From assembly GCA_035440445.1 (NCBI GenBank), contig DAORMJ010000014.1:1-64000 (forward strand): 64,000 bases of DNA, read 5' to 3'. How positions within the stretch are numbered: position 1 is the first letter of the stretch; every line of letters starts with the position of its first letter. Of the stretch, positions 15,510 to 24,113 are shown in pieces. The translations under genes were made by a program, and so were the position numbers. Under the pieces are notes generated by a model. The model made no database searches. It was not told where the DNA came from and was given only the letters and a program-made list of their open reading frames with translations. This stretch comes from Ga0077548 sp035440445 (GTDB lineage: Bacteria; Pseudomonadota; Alphaproteobacteria; Rhizobiales; Xanthobacteraceae).

Positions 15510-16751
15510 TCAACGCCCGGCCCGAAGCATCGCCTGCTTCGAAACCTCGCTGTACACCGCAAGCAGCCGCTCGGCAAAGGTCTCTTTCGAGAAATGCGAG
15601 GCAATCCACTCCCGGCCGCGCACACCCATGGCCTGGCGGGCTTGTCCGCCCATGGCAAGGAGCTTGAAGAGAGACTGCGCCAGTTCCGCCGCGTCACCCG
15701 CGCGATAGAGCAGGCCCGTCGCGCGCGCCTCCGATACATAGGGAGCCGCGCGCACGATTTCATCCCCGTTCTCGGAATCCGACACGGCGACCGGCACGCC
15801 CATGGCCTGCGCCTCGAGGATCGCGAGCCGGTGGCCGCCCTGGCTGACCGAGGTGCAGACCGCGATGTCGGCGAGCGAATAGGCCGAAAGCATATCTTCG
15901 CAATGGCCGACAAAGCGGATGCGATCCGAAAGACCGGCATGATGCACGCTGTCCCAGACTTCGCCCGCATAGCCGGAGCGGCCCGGATGTTCGCCGGCCA
16001 GAATACAGATCACGTCCTTCAGTCCCGCTTCCTGCAGACGGGACGCTGCCTCGATCAGGATATGCGGAGCCTTCGGACGGCTCAGGCGTCCGGGCAATAA
16101 AATGACGCGGTCGTTCGGTGCGATGCCCCACTGGTTCGCGAGCAAGGCGCGCTTGAGCGGATCGACATTGGCCGGATTGAACGCCTCGAAATCGATCGCC
16201 TGCGGCACCACGGAAATTTTCTCGCGCGCGGTGCCGTAGCGGTGCTCGATCATCTTGGCGAGCCGCTCGCCCGGTGCGATCACGCGCGCGCCCCGCACCA
16301 TGACGCTGTTGTAAAATCGCTTGAGCGGACTGCGCTCCGAGAAGCTGCCGTCATAGGTCGCGATGAATGGAATCTTGGAAATGCGCTGCGCGAGCAGGCA
16401 GCTCCAGGCCGGCGCGCGGCTCTGCGCGTGCAACACGTCAGCGTTCAGATCGCGCGAAAGTTCGGCAAGTTTTTTTGCGTTCGAAACAATCTGCGAAGGA
16501 TTCTTGGTGGCGACCGGAAGCTTGATGATGGTCGCGCCCGCGCGCTCGGCGACGCCTTGCAGGCGGCCGCCTTCGGACACGATCACGGCGCGATGGTTGA
16601 GCCGCGTCAATGCTTCGGCAATTTCGATCGCATGATTGACGGTGCCGCCCGGCTGCAGGTCGGGAACGACCTGCACCACGGTCAGGGGACGTTCGGCAAG
16701 ATTATTTGCGGAAGTAGCCACGGACCGTCTTCTAAAATCCGCTTGCGGCAT
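15510..16751 (-). CDS. Family 4 glycosyltransferase
   Basis: A GT-B fold protein of about 413 residues. The N-terminal domain shows VVQVVPDLQPGGTVNHAIEIAEAL, typical of GT4 enzymes, and the C-terminal domain carries LLPGRLSRPKAPHILIEAA and the nucleotide-sugar E-x7-E region in LAILEAQAMGVPVAVSDSENGDEIV. Such enzymes build lipopolysaccharide or capsule at the cytoplasmic membrane face; the acceptor is unknown. The start is uncertain: ATG 16751 or GTG 16721. It lies just upstream of infC on the same strand, with 113 bases between, and diverges from the hydrolase gene. Confidence 0.82.
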   Translation of the reverse strand: MPQADFRRRSVATSANNLAERPLTVVQVVPDLQPGGTVNHAIEIAEALTRLNHRAVIVSEGGRLQGVAERAGATIIKLPVATKNPSQIVSNAKKLAELSRDLNADVLHAQSRAPAWSCLLAQRISKIPFIATYDGSFSERSPLKRFYNSVMVRGARVIAPGERLAKMIEHRYGTAREKISVVPQAIDFEAFNPANVDPLKRALLANQWGIAPNDRVILLPGRLSRPKAPHILIEAASRLQEAGLKDVICILAGEHPGRSGYAGEVWDSVHHAGLSDRIRFVGHCEDMLSAYSLADIAVCTSVSQGGHRLAILEAQAMGVPVAVSDSENGDEIVRAAPYVSEARATGLLYRAGDAAELAQSLFKLLAMGGQARQAMGVRGREWIASHFSKETFAERLLAVYSEVSKQAMLRAGR

Positions 16752-16798
16752 TCGCAAGGCAACTTGCCTTCACTTCCCGGTCAGTTTAGCCGGAGCGG

Positions 16799-17590
16799 AT
16801 GGAAAACGATCAGCTACAGTTTCTGGATGTAGGCGCGGATCGCCGCCGCATCGCAATACGCGAGCGCCGCGGAACCGCCCCCGGTATTTTCTGGCTCGGC
16901 GGCTTCAAGTCCGACATGAAAGGCACCAAGGCGGCCGCACTGGATGCGCATGCCGCAGCGTCAGGACGCGGCTATATCCGCTTCGATTATTCGGGCCACG
17001 GCGAATCCGCCGGCGCTTTCGAATACGGCACGATTTCAAAATGGCTCGAGGAAAGCATCGCGGTTTTCGCGGCGCGTGCGCGCGGGCCCCAGATCGTGGT
17101 CGGCTCCTCCATGGGCGGTTGGATGGCGCTTTTGTTGGCGCGTGCACTCGCAGCGAATCCGGAGCTTGCGCCCAACGCAAAGCTCGCCGGTCTTGTGCTG
17201 ATCGCGCCGGCGCCGGACTTCACCGAAGAACTGATGTGGAAGAATTTCTCGCCGGAGATCCGGGAGGAAATCGAAACCAAAGGTTCGTGGCAGCGGCCTT
17301 CGGCCTATGGCGACGAACCTTATGCCATCACCAGATCCCTGATCGAAGACGGCCGCAAGCATCTCATTCTCGGCAAGCCGATTGCGTTGAAATGTCCCGT
17401 GCGGATTTTGCAAGGCATGCTCGATCCCGACGTGCCCTGGCAGCATGCCATGCAACTCGTTTCCTGCCTTGCCCAGGACGATGTCGCCTTGACGCTGGTC
17501 AAGGACGGCGATCATCGCCTCTCGCGAACCGAAGACATCGAGCGCCTGTTGAAAACGGTGGACGAACTCAGCGAAGAAGCCGGCCGCTAG
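16799..17590 (+). CDS. Alpha/beta hydrolase
   Basis: A 263-residue alpha/beta hydrolase. The oxyanion region FWLGGFKSDMKG, the YIRFDYSGHGES strand-loop and the nucleophile elbow GSSMGGW are evident; the acid is probably the aspartate in LDPDVPW and the base the histidine in KDGDHRLSR. It resembles ABHD10/palmitoyl-thioesterase-like bacterial proteins, so a thioesterase or esterase role is a reasonable guess. ATG at 16799 follows CCGGAGCGG. Its stop overlaps the queG stop region by 4 bases in a convergent arrangement. Confidence 0.85.
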   Translation: MENDQLQFLDVGADRRRIAIRERRGTAPGIFWLGGFKSDMKGTKAAALDAHAAASGRGYIRFDYSGHGESAGAFEYGTISKWLEESIAVFAARARGPQIVVGSSMGGWMALLLARALAANPELAPNAKLAGLVLIAPAPDFTEELMWKNFSPEIREEIETKGSWQRPSAYGDEPYAITRSLIEDGRKHLILGKPIALKCPVRILQGMLDPDVPWQHAMQLVSCLAQDDVALTLVKDGDHRLSRTEDIERLLKTVDELSEEAGR

Positions 17591-18708
17591 GCAGCGTTCC
17601 ATTCGGCGTGCACCGAAGCATCGCGCTCGGTGATCTGCCGCGCTTGCTTGACGGCTGCGAATTCCTCTGCAGGCATCAATTGCGATGCCGCCCAGACCGC
17701 GGCTCCGCGGACCAGCGGTGACACGTCATCGAGGCGCGCGATTACATCCGGGATCAGTGAAGAGGATGCCGAGTTGCCGATCGCGATCATCACGTTGCGC
17801 AGGAAGCGTTCGCGGCCCGAACGCTTCACCGGCGATTTCGTGAACCGCGCGCGAAACGCCGCGTCATCGAGCGCCGCGAGTTCGGAAAGCGCGGGCGCGC
17901 GATTCTCGTCGCGCGCCGCGAGCTTCTGCTCGCGAGACAGGCTCGCAAACTTGTTCCATGGGCAAGCCGCAAGACAATCGTCGCAGCCATAGATGCGATT
18001 GCCCATCGCCTTCCTGAATTCGCGTGGGATCGGCCCTTTGTGTTCGATCGTGAGATAGGAAATGCAGCGCCGTGCATCGAGCTGATAGGGCGCGGGGAAC
18101 GCGTTGGTCGGGCAGGCATCGAGACAGGCGCGGCACGAGCCGCAGTGATCGCTCTCGGCATCATCGAACGGCAGCGTGACCGCGGTGAGCAATGCGCCGA
18201 GGAAAAACCACGAGCCCTGCGCGCGCGAAACGAGATTGGTGTGCTTGCCCTGCCAGCCGAGCCCGGCTGCCTGCGCAAGCGGCTTTTCCATCAGCGGCGC
18301 GGTATCGACGAAGACTCTCAGTTCTTCGCCGGTCTTGTGCGCGAGCCACTGGCCGAGCCTTTTGAGCTTGCCCTTGATGAGTTCGTGATAGTCGTCGCCC
18401 TGCGCATAAATCGAAATCGCGCCCTGCATACGCTGCGCGAGAATTTCGCGCGGATCCTGATCGGGGCCGTAGTTCAGCCCGAACATCACGACCGAGCGGG
18501 CATCCTGCCATAACGCATTCGGATGCTCGCGGCGCAGCGCGTGGGTTTCCATCCACGCCATGTCGCCGTGACGCAGTTGTTCGATCCACTTGTGAAGATG
18601 CGGGGCGGCTTGCGGGATCGCATCGGGATGCGTGACGCCGAGCGCGTCGAAGCCTTCCGCGCGTGCCCGCGCGATCAGCTCTGCTTTGATCGCGGCCGAG
18701 TTTTTCAG
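17587..18708 (-). CDS. queG: Epoxyqueuosine reductase, CUG start likely
   Basis: QueG reduces epoxyqueuosine to queuosine in tRNA using cobalamin and two 4Fe-4S clusters. The ~373-residue product has HGDMAWMETHA near the N-terminus, the catalytic DTAPLMEKPLAQAAGLGWQGKH region, the cluster motifs CGSCRACLDACPTNAF and CDDCLAACPWNKF, and a C-terminal HEAT-like repeat. No ATG, GTG or TTG is available near the expected start; family alignment puts it at CTG 18708 (LKNSAAIKAEL) or CTG 18726, the latter overlapping the upstream stop as CTGA. An 18-base-period repeat covers both. Translation is probably coupled to the upstream GST-fold gene. Confidence 0.9.
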   Translation of the reverse strand: MKNSAAIKAELIARARAEGFDALGVTHPDAIPQAAPHLHKWIEQLRHGDMAWMETHALRREHPNALWQDARSVVMFGLNYGPDQDPREILAQRMQGAISIYAQGDDYHELIKGKLKRLGQWLAHKTGEELRVFVDTAPLMEKPLAQAAGLGWQGKHTNLVSRAQGSWFFLGALLTAVTLPFDDAESDHCGSCRACLDACPTNAFPAPYQLDARRCISYLTIEHKGPIPREFRKAMGNRIYGCDDCLAACPWNKFASLSREQKLAARDENRAPALSELAALDDAAFRARFTKSPVKRSGRERFLRNVMIAIGNSASSSLIPDVIARLDDVSPLVRGAAVWAASQLMPAEEFAAVKQARQITERDASVHAEWNAA

Positions 18709-18732
18709 AAATCCGGGCTCTTTCAGAAATCC
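18703..18732. repeat. Short tandem repeat at the fzlA-queG junction
   Basis: TTTCAGAAATCC occurs at 18703-18714 and again at 18721-18732 with an 18-base period, that is six codons. On the minus strand each copy reads GGATTTCTGAAA. The upstream copy encodes the last residues and stop of the GST-fold gene; both copies contain an in-frame CTG for queG. It looks like a slippage duplication that affected the queG start. Confidence 0.8.
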
Positions 18733-19409
18733 AGATCGGTGTAGCTGGACGCCGCCGGCAGTCCCGGAATCGTCTCGTTGAGCAGCGCGCGGAACGACGG
18801 GCGCGACTTTATCTTCGCGTACCAGTTCTTCGCATGTTCGTCTTCCGCCCACGGCACGTCACCCAGGTAATCGCATGTCGACAGATGCGCCGCCGCTGCG
18901 AGATCGGCATAAGAGAGCTTCTCGCCGGCCAGCCATTTGCGGGTTTTCGCAAGCCAGCCGAGATAGCGCAAATGCTCGCCGATATTGGCCCGCGCCGCGC
19001 GGATCACGAAGCTGTCCGGCGGGCCGCCGCCCTCGTCGGGCCGCATATAGCGCTTCCAGATTTTTTCGCGCGCCAGAAGTTCCGAAACTTCGTTGAAGAA
19101 CTTGGCGTTGAACCATGCCATCAGCCGCCGCACTTCGACCCGCTCGGCGATGCGGGAAGGCATCAAACGGTGATCGCCGACCTGATCGCCGAAGCTCTCA
19201 TCGACATATTCGGCAATGACCCCGGCGTTCGGCACGACGAGATCGTTGTCGATCAGAACCGGAAGGTTGCCCGCCGGATTGAGCGCCAGAAATTCGGGCC
19301 GCCGCTTCCATTCGCGCTCTTCAACAAGCTCGCTATCCACGCCGTATTCGGCGAGCACGAGCCGGATGAAACGCGAATGAGGGCAGAAGAACTGATGATA
19401 GAGCTGCAT
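18723..19409 (-). CDS. fzlA: GST-fold protein, probable FtsZ-binding FzlA
   Basis: A 228-residue glutathione S-transferase-fold protein: thioredoxin-like N-terminal domain (MQLYHQFFCPHSRFIRLVLAEYG, NPAGNLPVLIDNDLVV) and helical C-terminal domain ending SYTDLDF. The length, adjacency to queG and the short conserved acidic tail match FzlA, the alphaproteobacterial GST homologue that bends FtsZ filaments and links them to septal cell-wall synthesis in Caulobacter. The assignment is by resemblance and context; a generic GST cannot be excluded. uppP, a lipid-carrier gene for cell-wall synthesis, is divergent from it. Confidence 0.7.
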   Translation of the reverse strand: MQLYHQFFCPHSRFIRLVLAEYGVDSELVEEREWKRRPEFLALNPAGNLPVLIDNDLVVPNAGVIAEYVDESFGDQVGDHRLMPSRIAERVEVRRLMAWFNAKFFNEVSELLAREKIWKRYMRPDEGGGPPDSFVIRAARANIGEHLRYLGWLAKTRKWLAGEKLSYADLAAAAHLSTCDYLGDVPWAEDEHAKNWYAKIKSRPSFRALLNETIPGLPAASSYTDLDF

Positions 19410-19600
19410 GAGGGTCCTTCTTGAAGCGTTCTTCTTGCCCGAAATTTCTTAATTTTCTTAATAAATGACACGACCGGGTCTTCGCGTAAAAAGCCCGTGA
19501 AATCGGCAAAGATGGGGCGGCGCTCGCTTTCCAGAGCAGGCGGGCGCAGGCTAGGAAAAACGCCTGCGAATCAAAGGCTCCCTCGCCGGAGCGGAACATC

Positions 19601-20407
19601 ATGACCCTCGGAAAACTGCTCGAAGCGCTGCTCCTCGGATTGCTCGAGGGCGGCACCGAATTCATTCCGGTGTCCTCGACCGGACATCTGCTGCTCGCCA
19701 CTCACTTCCTGAAATTCGAAACCACCGGAAAGTCGTTCGAGGTGCTGGTGCAGCTCGGCGCGATCCTCGGCGTCGTCGTGGTTTATTTCACGCGGCTTGC
19801 GAAAGTCGCCTTCGCGGTTCCCTTCGATCCGGCGGCGCGGCGCTTTGCGCTCGGCATCATTCTCGCATTCATCCCGGCGGCGGTGGCAGGCGTGCTCCTG
19901 CACGGCTTCATCAAGACGGTGCTGTTCGAAAGCCCGATGGTCATCGCAATTGCGCTCATCGTCGGCGGCATCATTCTTTTGTTCGTCGATCGGATCGCGT
20001 TCAACCCCAAATATAACGATGCGATGGCCCTGCCGCCGCTGACCGCGCTCGGCATCGGACTGTTTCAGTGCCTTGCGCTGGTGCCGGGCGTCTCGCGCTC
20101 GGGCTCGACCATTGTCGGTGCTTTGCTGCTCGGGCTTGATCGCAAGGCGGCGGCGGAGTTTTCCTTCTTCCTCGCCATGCCGACCATGCTCGGCGCCTTC
20201 ACCTATGATCTGGCGAAGAACTACAAGAACTTCACGCTCGATGACGGTGTCCTGGTCGTAGTGGGCTTTGTCGCGGCCTTCTGCGCGGCCCTCGTCGTGG
20301 TCCGCGCCGTGCTCGATTATGTGTCGAGGAACGGCTTCGCGCTCTTCGGCTGGTGGCGGATCATCGTCGGCTCGGCCGCGCTGATCGGACTGTATGTGAC
20401 GCGCTGA
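19601..20407 (+). CDS. uppP: Undecaprenyl-diphosphatase (BacA type)
   Basis: UppP dephosphorylates undecaprenyl diphosphate at the membrane, recycling the carrier for peptidoglycan and LPS; it confers bacitracin tolerance when abundant. The 268-residue polytopic protein has both signature motifs, EGGTEFIPVSSTGHLLL (residues ~15-31) and LVPGVSRSGSTIVGALLLG, which form the active site, and about eight hydrophobic segments. ATG 19601 follows CGGAGCGG. It is convergent with the NDUFA9-like gene. Confidence 0.96.
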   Translation: MTLGKLLEALLLGLLEGGTEFIPVSSTGHLLLATHFLKFETTGKSFEVLVQLGAILGVVVVYFTRLAKVAFAVPFDPAARRFALGIILAFIPAAVAGVLLHGFIKTVLFESPMVIAIALIVGGIILLFVDRIAFNPKYNDAMALPPLTALGIGLFQCLALVPGVSRSGSTIVGALLLGLDRKAAAEFSFFLAMPTMLGAFTYDLAKNYKNFTLDDGVLVVVGFVAAFCAALVVVRAVLDYVSRNGFALFGWWRIIVGSAALIGLYVTR

Positions 20408-20408
20408 A

Positions 20409-20431
20409 CCATGAGCCTCTCGGGCTCATGG
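20409..20431. terminator. Hairpin between convergent uppP and NDUFA9-like genes
   Basis: CCATGAGCC (20409-20417) and GGCTCATGG (20423-20431) form a perfect 9-bp stem with a 5-base loop, directly after the uppP stop and 10 bases from the opposing stop. No good U-run follows on the plus strand and none on the minus strand, so it is at best a weak bidirectional terminator. Confidence 0.35.
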
Positions 20432-20441
20432 GGAAACAAAA

Positions 20442-21410
20442 TCAGGTCGCGATCTTGGTGAACTGGCCGGCCTTGCGATAGCGCCAGAGATAGGTCGGCA
20501 GGATAGCGCGCATCGCGGTTGGATTGATGCCGAGTCCTTCCAGCGTTCTCTGCTCGCGCGCGGCGTCAGCGGAAACGACGTTGTCGGTTTCGAGTAACGT
20601 CACCTGATCGCGCGTCAGCATCGGCTTCGGCATGAATTCCATGAAGAAAGCCTGCAGCCGCGCGACCGCGAAGGGCAGCGGAACGAGCAGCCGCTTGCGC
20701 CCGATCTCCTGCAGCGTCAGTTCCATGAGTTCGCGGAAGCTCTTCACTTCGGGCCCGCCGAGTTCGTAGGTGGTGCCGGGCTTGGCGTCGCCATCGACGG
20801 CCTTGGCCAGCGCTTCGGCAACGTCGCCGACGAAGACCGGCTGGAACTTGGTTTCGCCGCCGCCGATCAGCGGCAGGAACGGCGAGATGCGCGCAAGCGC
20901 TGCGAAGCGATTGAAGAAGTCGTCTTCCGGCCCGAAGATGATCGAGGGCCGCATGATGACGGCGTCGGGCCGTTCCGTTCGCGCGGCCGCTTCGCCGAGC
21001 GCTTTGGTCCGCCCGTAGTCCGAAGCGGAATCCCGATCCGCACCGATCGCGGACATCTGCACGAGGCGCGCGCCCTCGTGCTTTGCGGCCCTTGCGACCG
21101 CGTCCGCGCCTTCCGCCTGCACGGCGTCGAAGCGCTGCGCGCCGCTCTGGTAGAGAATACCCACGAGATTGACGATGGCCGTCGAGCCTTCCGCCGCGCG
21201 CGCGACCGAATCCGGAAAGCGGAGGTTCGCCTGCACCGGCTGAACCTGACCGACCACGCCGAGCGGCTGCAGGTGTCCGGCGAGGTCCGGGCGGCGCACG
21301 GCGACGCGGATGCGCCAGCCGCGCTTGGCCAGCGCCCGCACCAGGTGGCGCCCGACAAAGCCGGAACCGCCGAAAATCGTCACCAAACGGTCCGACGGGA
21401 TCTGGGCCAT
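20442..21410 (-). CDS. Complex I NDUFA9-like NAD(P)-binding protein
   Basis: A 322-residue atypical short-chain dehydrogenase. The Rossmann loop TIFGGSGFVGRHLVRAL opens the protein; VNLVGILYQSG, SAIGADRDSASDYGRTKALGE and MRPSIIFGPEDDFFNRF are the markers of the NDUFA9/39-kDa complex I accessory subunit family. In alphaproteobacteria the homologue may associate with NADH dehydrogenase or quinone metabolism; the exact role is unproven. The ATG at 21410 is chosen because upstream residues are poorly structured. Confidence 0.85.
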   Translation of the reverse strand: MAQIPSDRLVTIFGGSGFVGRHLVRALAKRGWRIRVAVRRPDLAGHLQPLGVVGQVQPVQANLRFPDSVARAAEGSTAIVNLVGILYQSGAQRFDAVQAEGADAVARAAKHEGARLVQMSAIGADRDSASDYGRTKALGEAAARTERPDAVIMRPSIIFGPEDDFFNRFAALARISPFLPLIGGGETKFQPVFVGDVAEALAKAVDGDAKPGTTYELGGPEVKSFRELMELTLQEIGRKRLLVPLPFAVARLQAFFMEFMPKPMLTRDQVTLLETDNVVSADAAREQRTLEGLGINPTAMRAILPTYLWRYRKAGQFTKIAT

Positions 21411-21577
21411 GGCTCTTCTCGCTCGTGAAACGGGGCTTGGAGCTTGAGCGTTACAAGATCGGTTTTTCGCCGTCAAAGCGCCGATAGCTGCTCCCGCCGG
21501 AAAAGCTCGCGCTTTCAATTGACAAGCCCGGAGGCGAAGCCCTACCTAGCGCCGCTCGAGAGAGCCTTCGGCACCTG

Positions 21578-21662
<85 letters not shown>

Positions 21663-21691
21663 CCGGTCGATAGCACCGGATATTCCGCTCC

Positions 21692-22447
21692 TTAGCCTTT
21701 CGTCAGATTTTCTGCCTGTGCCGCGAAGGCCGAAGCCTCGCCGCTGATCGTCAGGCCTGTCGGCTTCCCATCGATATCGATCGCGGCGAACGTGATCTCG
21801 CGGCCTTCGGCTTCCGCTTCGCGTCGCCATGCGGAGAGCGATCCATCCTTGAGATGAAGGTGGAAGTCTGGATTGATGATGTTGATGAAGCCCATCGCGG
21901 GTCGGAGCTCGCCGATCGTTCCGCGCCACTCCTGCGTGAAGCCATTGCCAGCATGGCGGATCACGACCTCTGTACCGGACTGCTGCGCGAGTTGCAGGGC
22001 ATCGAATACCAGCGGTGCAACTGCTGCCTCGCTTGAAGATGCGGCGCGCGGCGCCTGCTTTGTTTCTTTTACGGAAACCGCTTCTTCCGCGCAGCCGGCA
22101 AGCGAGGCGTTGAACGGCTCGAGCCCTTCAAAGCCTACGACGGCGAACAAAGTTTCTCCGGCGGCATCGAGGAAGTTGAGACGCGGATAGAATACGTCCT
22201 TCATTTTCGTGCTGCGATCGGCTTCGATCGACGCTATGCCCGAAGGAACGATGCGGCTTGCGTGATGCGCGCCCGACAGGCGAATGCTTTCCGCGTCGCG
22301 CTCGACGCGTTCGATCACGCCGATGCGTTCATGCGTCGTGCCGCCACGCGAGAACGTCACCATCGATTTTCCGAAACCCTTCGCGCGATCCAGTGCTTCC
22401 TCGACGCTCACGAGAAGCCGCGTGTTTGCGGGCGCGGGTAGAGACAT
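21692..22447 (-). CDS. Hypothetical protein with weak HemS/ChuX-like features
   Basis: A 251-residue protein apparently made of two related halves (about 12-110 and 145-245). The first half reads FGKSMVTFSRGGTTHERIGV and later YPRLNFLDAAGETLFAVVGFEGLEPFNASL, which recalls the HemS/HmuS haem-handling repeat (avHEkiG, LqFFDa-G-avhk). The second half (FTQEWRGTIGELRPA, NIINPDFHLHLKDGSLSAW) fits the same fold loosely. A haem or iron role is therefore a guess; no haem uptake genes are nearby. Located between tRNA-Leu and aqpZ. Confidence 0.55.
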   Translation of the reverse strand: MSLPAPANTRLLVSVEEALDRAKGFGKSMVTFSRGGTTHERIGVIERVERDAESIRLSGAHHASRIVPSGIASIEADRSTKMKDVFYPRLNFLDAAGETLFAVVGFEGLEPFNASLAGCAEEAVSVKETKQAPRAASSSEAAVAPLVFDALQLAQQSGTEVVIRHAGNGFTQEWRGTIGELRPAMGFINIINPDFHLHLKDGSLSAWRREAEAEGREITFAAIDIDGKPTGLTISGEASAFAAQAENLTKG

Positions 22448-22515
22448 GATGACGATATCCTTCTTGGAAATTGACGGCGCCGGAGCAAAAATGCCCCGGC
22501 GCTTTCTCGTTGTTT

Positions 22516-23220
22516 TTACTTCGTGTCGGCTGACAGGAGCCCGCTGCGGAAGCCGAGGCCCGCAATCGCCGCACCGATGAGCGGTGCCACGATGAAGAGC
22601 CAGAGCTGCGAGAGTGCTGCAGGATTGGTGCCGTAGCCGATGATCGCGGGTCCAGCCGAACGGGCCGGATTGACCGACACGCCGGTGACGTTGATGCCGA
22701 CGATGTGGATCGCAACCAGCGTCAGTCCGATCGCAAGTCCCGCGAACTTCGAAGGCGCGCCGGCTTGCGTGACGCCGAGAATGGTCACGAGAAACAGGAA
22801 GGTTGCGACCGCTTCAAAGACGAAGGCCGAGAGCAGATTGTACTGTCCGAGATAGCCCGTACCCCAGCCGTTCTGGCCAAGACCGCCGGTCCAGCCCGAG
22901 GCTTTGCCCGAAAGAATGAGATAGAGCACGGCAGCGCCCGCGAGCGCGCCGAGCACCTGTGCGATGGCATAGCCGATGAAGTCCGCGAAGCTCATGCGTC
23001 CGGCGATGAGCACGCCGAAGCTGACGGCCGGATTGACATGGCACCCCGACGCCGGACCGATGCCATAGGCCATGGCGACAATGGCAAGACCGAAAGCGAA
23101 TGCGATGCCGAGCACGTCGATCGCGGTCGCGCCGCTTCCCATGCCTGCGATGACAGCCGCGCCGCAGCCGATGAAAACCAGCGTGAATGTGCCGATGAAT
23201 TCGGCGACAAGTTTCTTCAT
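22516..23220 (-). CDS. aqpZ: Aquaporin Z
   Basis: A 234-residue water channel of the inner membrane. Six membrane segments and the two half-helices are evident, with both NPA motifs, GCHVNPAVSFG and GVSVNPARSAGPA. The selectivity-filter residues around HIVGINVTG match water-specific AqpZ rather than glycerol facilitators. ATG 23220 (MKKLVAEFIGTF) is the family start. It is transcribed away from the RNase D gene; about 210 bases between them hold both promoters. Confidence 0.95.
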   Translation of the reverse strand: MKKLVAEFIGTFTLVFIGCGAAVIAGMGSGATAIDVLGIAFAFGLAIVAMAYGIGPASGCHVNPAVSFGVLIAGRMSFADFIGYAIAQVLGALAGAAVLYLILSGKASGWTGGLGQNGWGTGYLGQYNLLSAFVFEAVATFLFLVTILGVTQAGAPSKFAGLAIGLTLVAIHIVGINVTGVSVNPARSAGPAIIGYGTNPAALSQLWLFIVAPLIGAAIAGLGFRSGLLSADTK

Positions 23221-23430
23221 AGATGCCCTCATTAAAATTCTGCCCGGTGATTCGCCGGGCCGGATTCCCTTACCGCCGGCTCCGGGGATTTGGAATGGCG
23301 GGAGGAAAGTCTGGAGCCGCTAAAAACTTAGCTGTTTCAACGATTGCGGCCTATGATGCAGCGGCGGGAATGCTTCGTTCACGACTTTCGCCTAGACCCG
23401 TTTGCGTTTCCATTTTCCAGAGAACTTCCG

Positions 23431-24045
23431 ATGACGATCAGGGTGCATCGCGGCGATCTGCCGAACCTCGACGACTACAAAGGCGAAGTGGCCATCGATA
23501 CCGAAACGCTCGGCCTCAACCCGAGCCGCGACCGGCTTTGTGTCGTGCAGCTTTCGGCGGGCGATGGCAGCGCCGACGTCGTGCAAATCCCCGCTGGCAA
23601 AGTACACGCGCCCAATCTTGCAAAGCTCCTCGCCGATGCTTCGAAGCCGAAGATCTTTCATTTCGCGCGCTTCGATCTCGCGGTGCTCTACAAGAACCTC
23701 GGCGTGATGCCGCAACCCGTCTATTGCACCAAGATCGCCTCGCGGCTGGTGCGCACCTATACCGACCGTCACGGTCTGAAAGACCTTGCGCGCGAGCTGC
23801 TCGGCATCGACATGTCGAAGCAGCAGCAGAGTTCCGATTGGGGTGCGGCCGAACTTACTGATGCGCAGATCGCCTATGCCGCATCGGATGTCCTCTACCT
23901 GCACCAGATGAAGGCCAAGCTCGACGAAATGCTGGCGCGGGAGGGCCGCACGGCGCTGGCGGAAGCCTGTTTCTCCTTCCTGCCGACCCGTGTCGCGCTC
24001 GACCTCGGCGGCTGGCCGGAAGAGGACATTTTCGCCCATTCTTAA
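23431..24045 (+). CDS. Short ribonuclease D-type 3'-5' exonuclease
   Basis: A 204-residue DEDDy exonuclease: motif I VAIDTETLGL, motif II HFARFDLAVLY and motif III IAYAASDVLYLHQM are in place. It lacks the C-terminal HRDC domains of E. coli RNase D, as in the short alphaproteobacterial version, and so consists of the catalytic domain only. It would trim tRNA precursors or other structured RNA 3' ends. The ATG at 23431 is taken; the upstream reading to 23344 has no family match. The lptC gene follows. Confidence 0.9.
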   Translation: MTIRVHRGDLPNLDDYKGEVAIDTETLGLNPSRDRLCVVQLSAGDGSADVVQIPAGKVHAPNLAKLLADASKPKIFHFARFDLAVLYKNLGVMPQPVYCTKIASRLVRTYTDRHGLKDLARELLGIDMSKQQQSSDWGAAELTDAQIAYAASDVLYLHQMKAKLDEMLAREGRTALAEACFSFLPTRVALDLGGWPEEDIFAHS

Positions 24046-24113
24046 GCTGCCGCAGGGGAAGGCGGAGCCGTTCGAATGCCGCAATTCCGGGCCATAGGGC
24101 TCCTAGCGAACCA

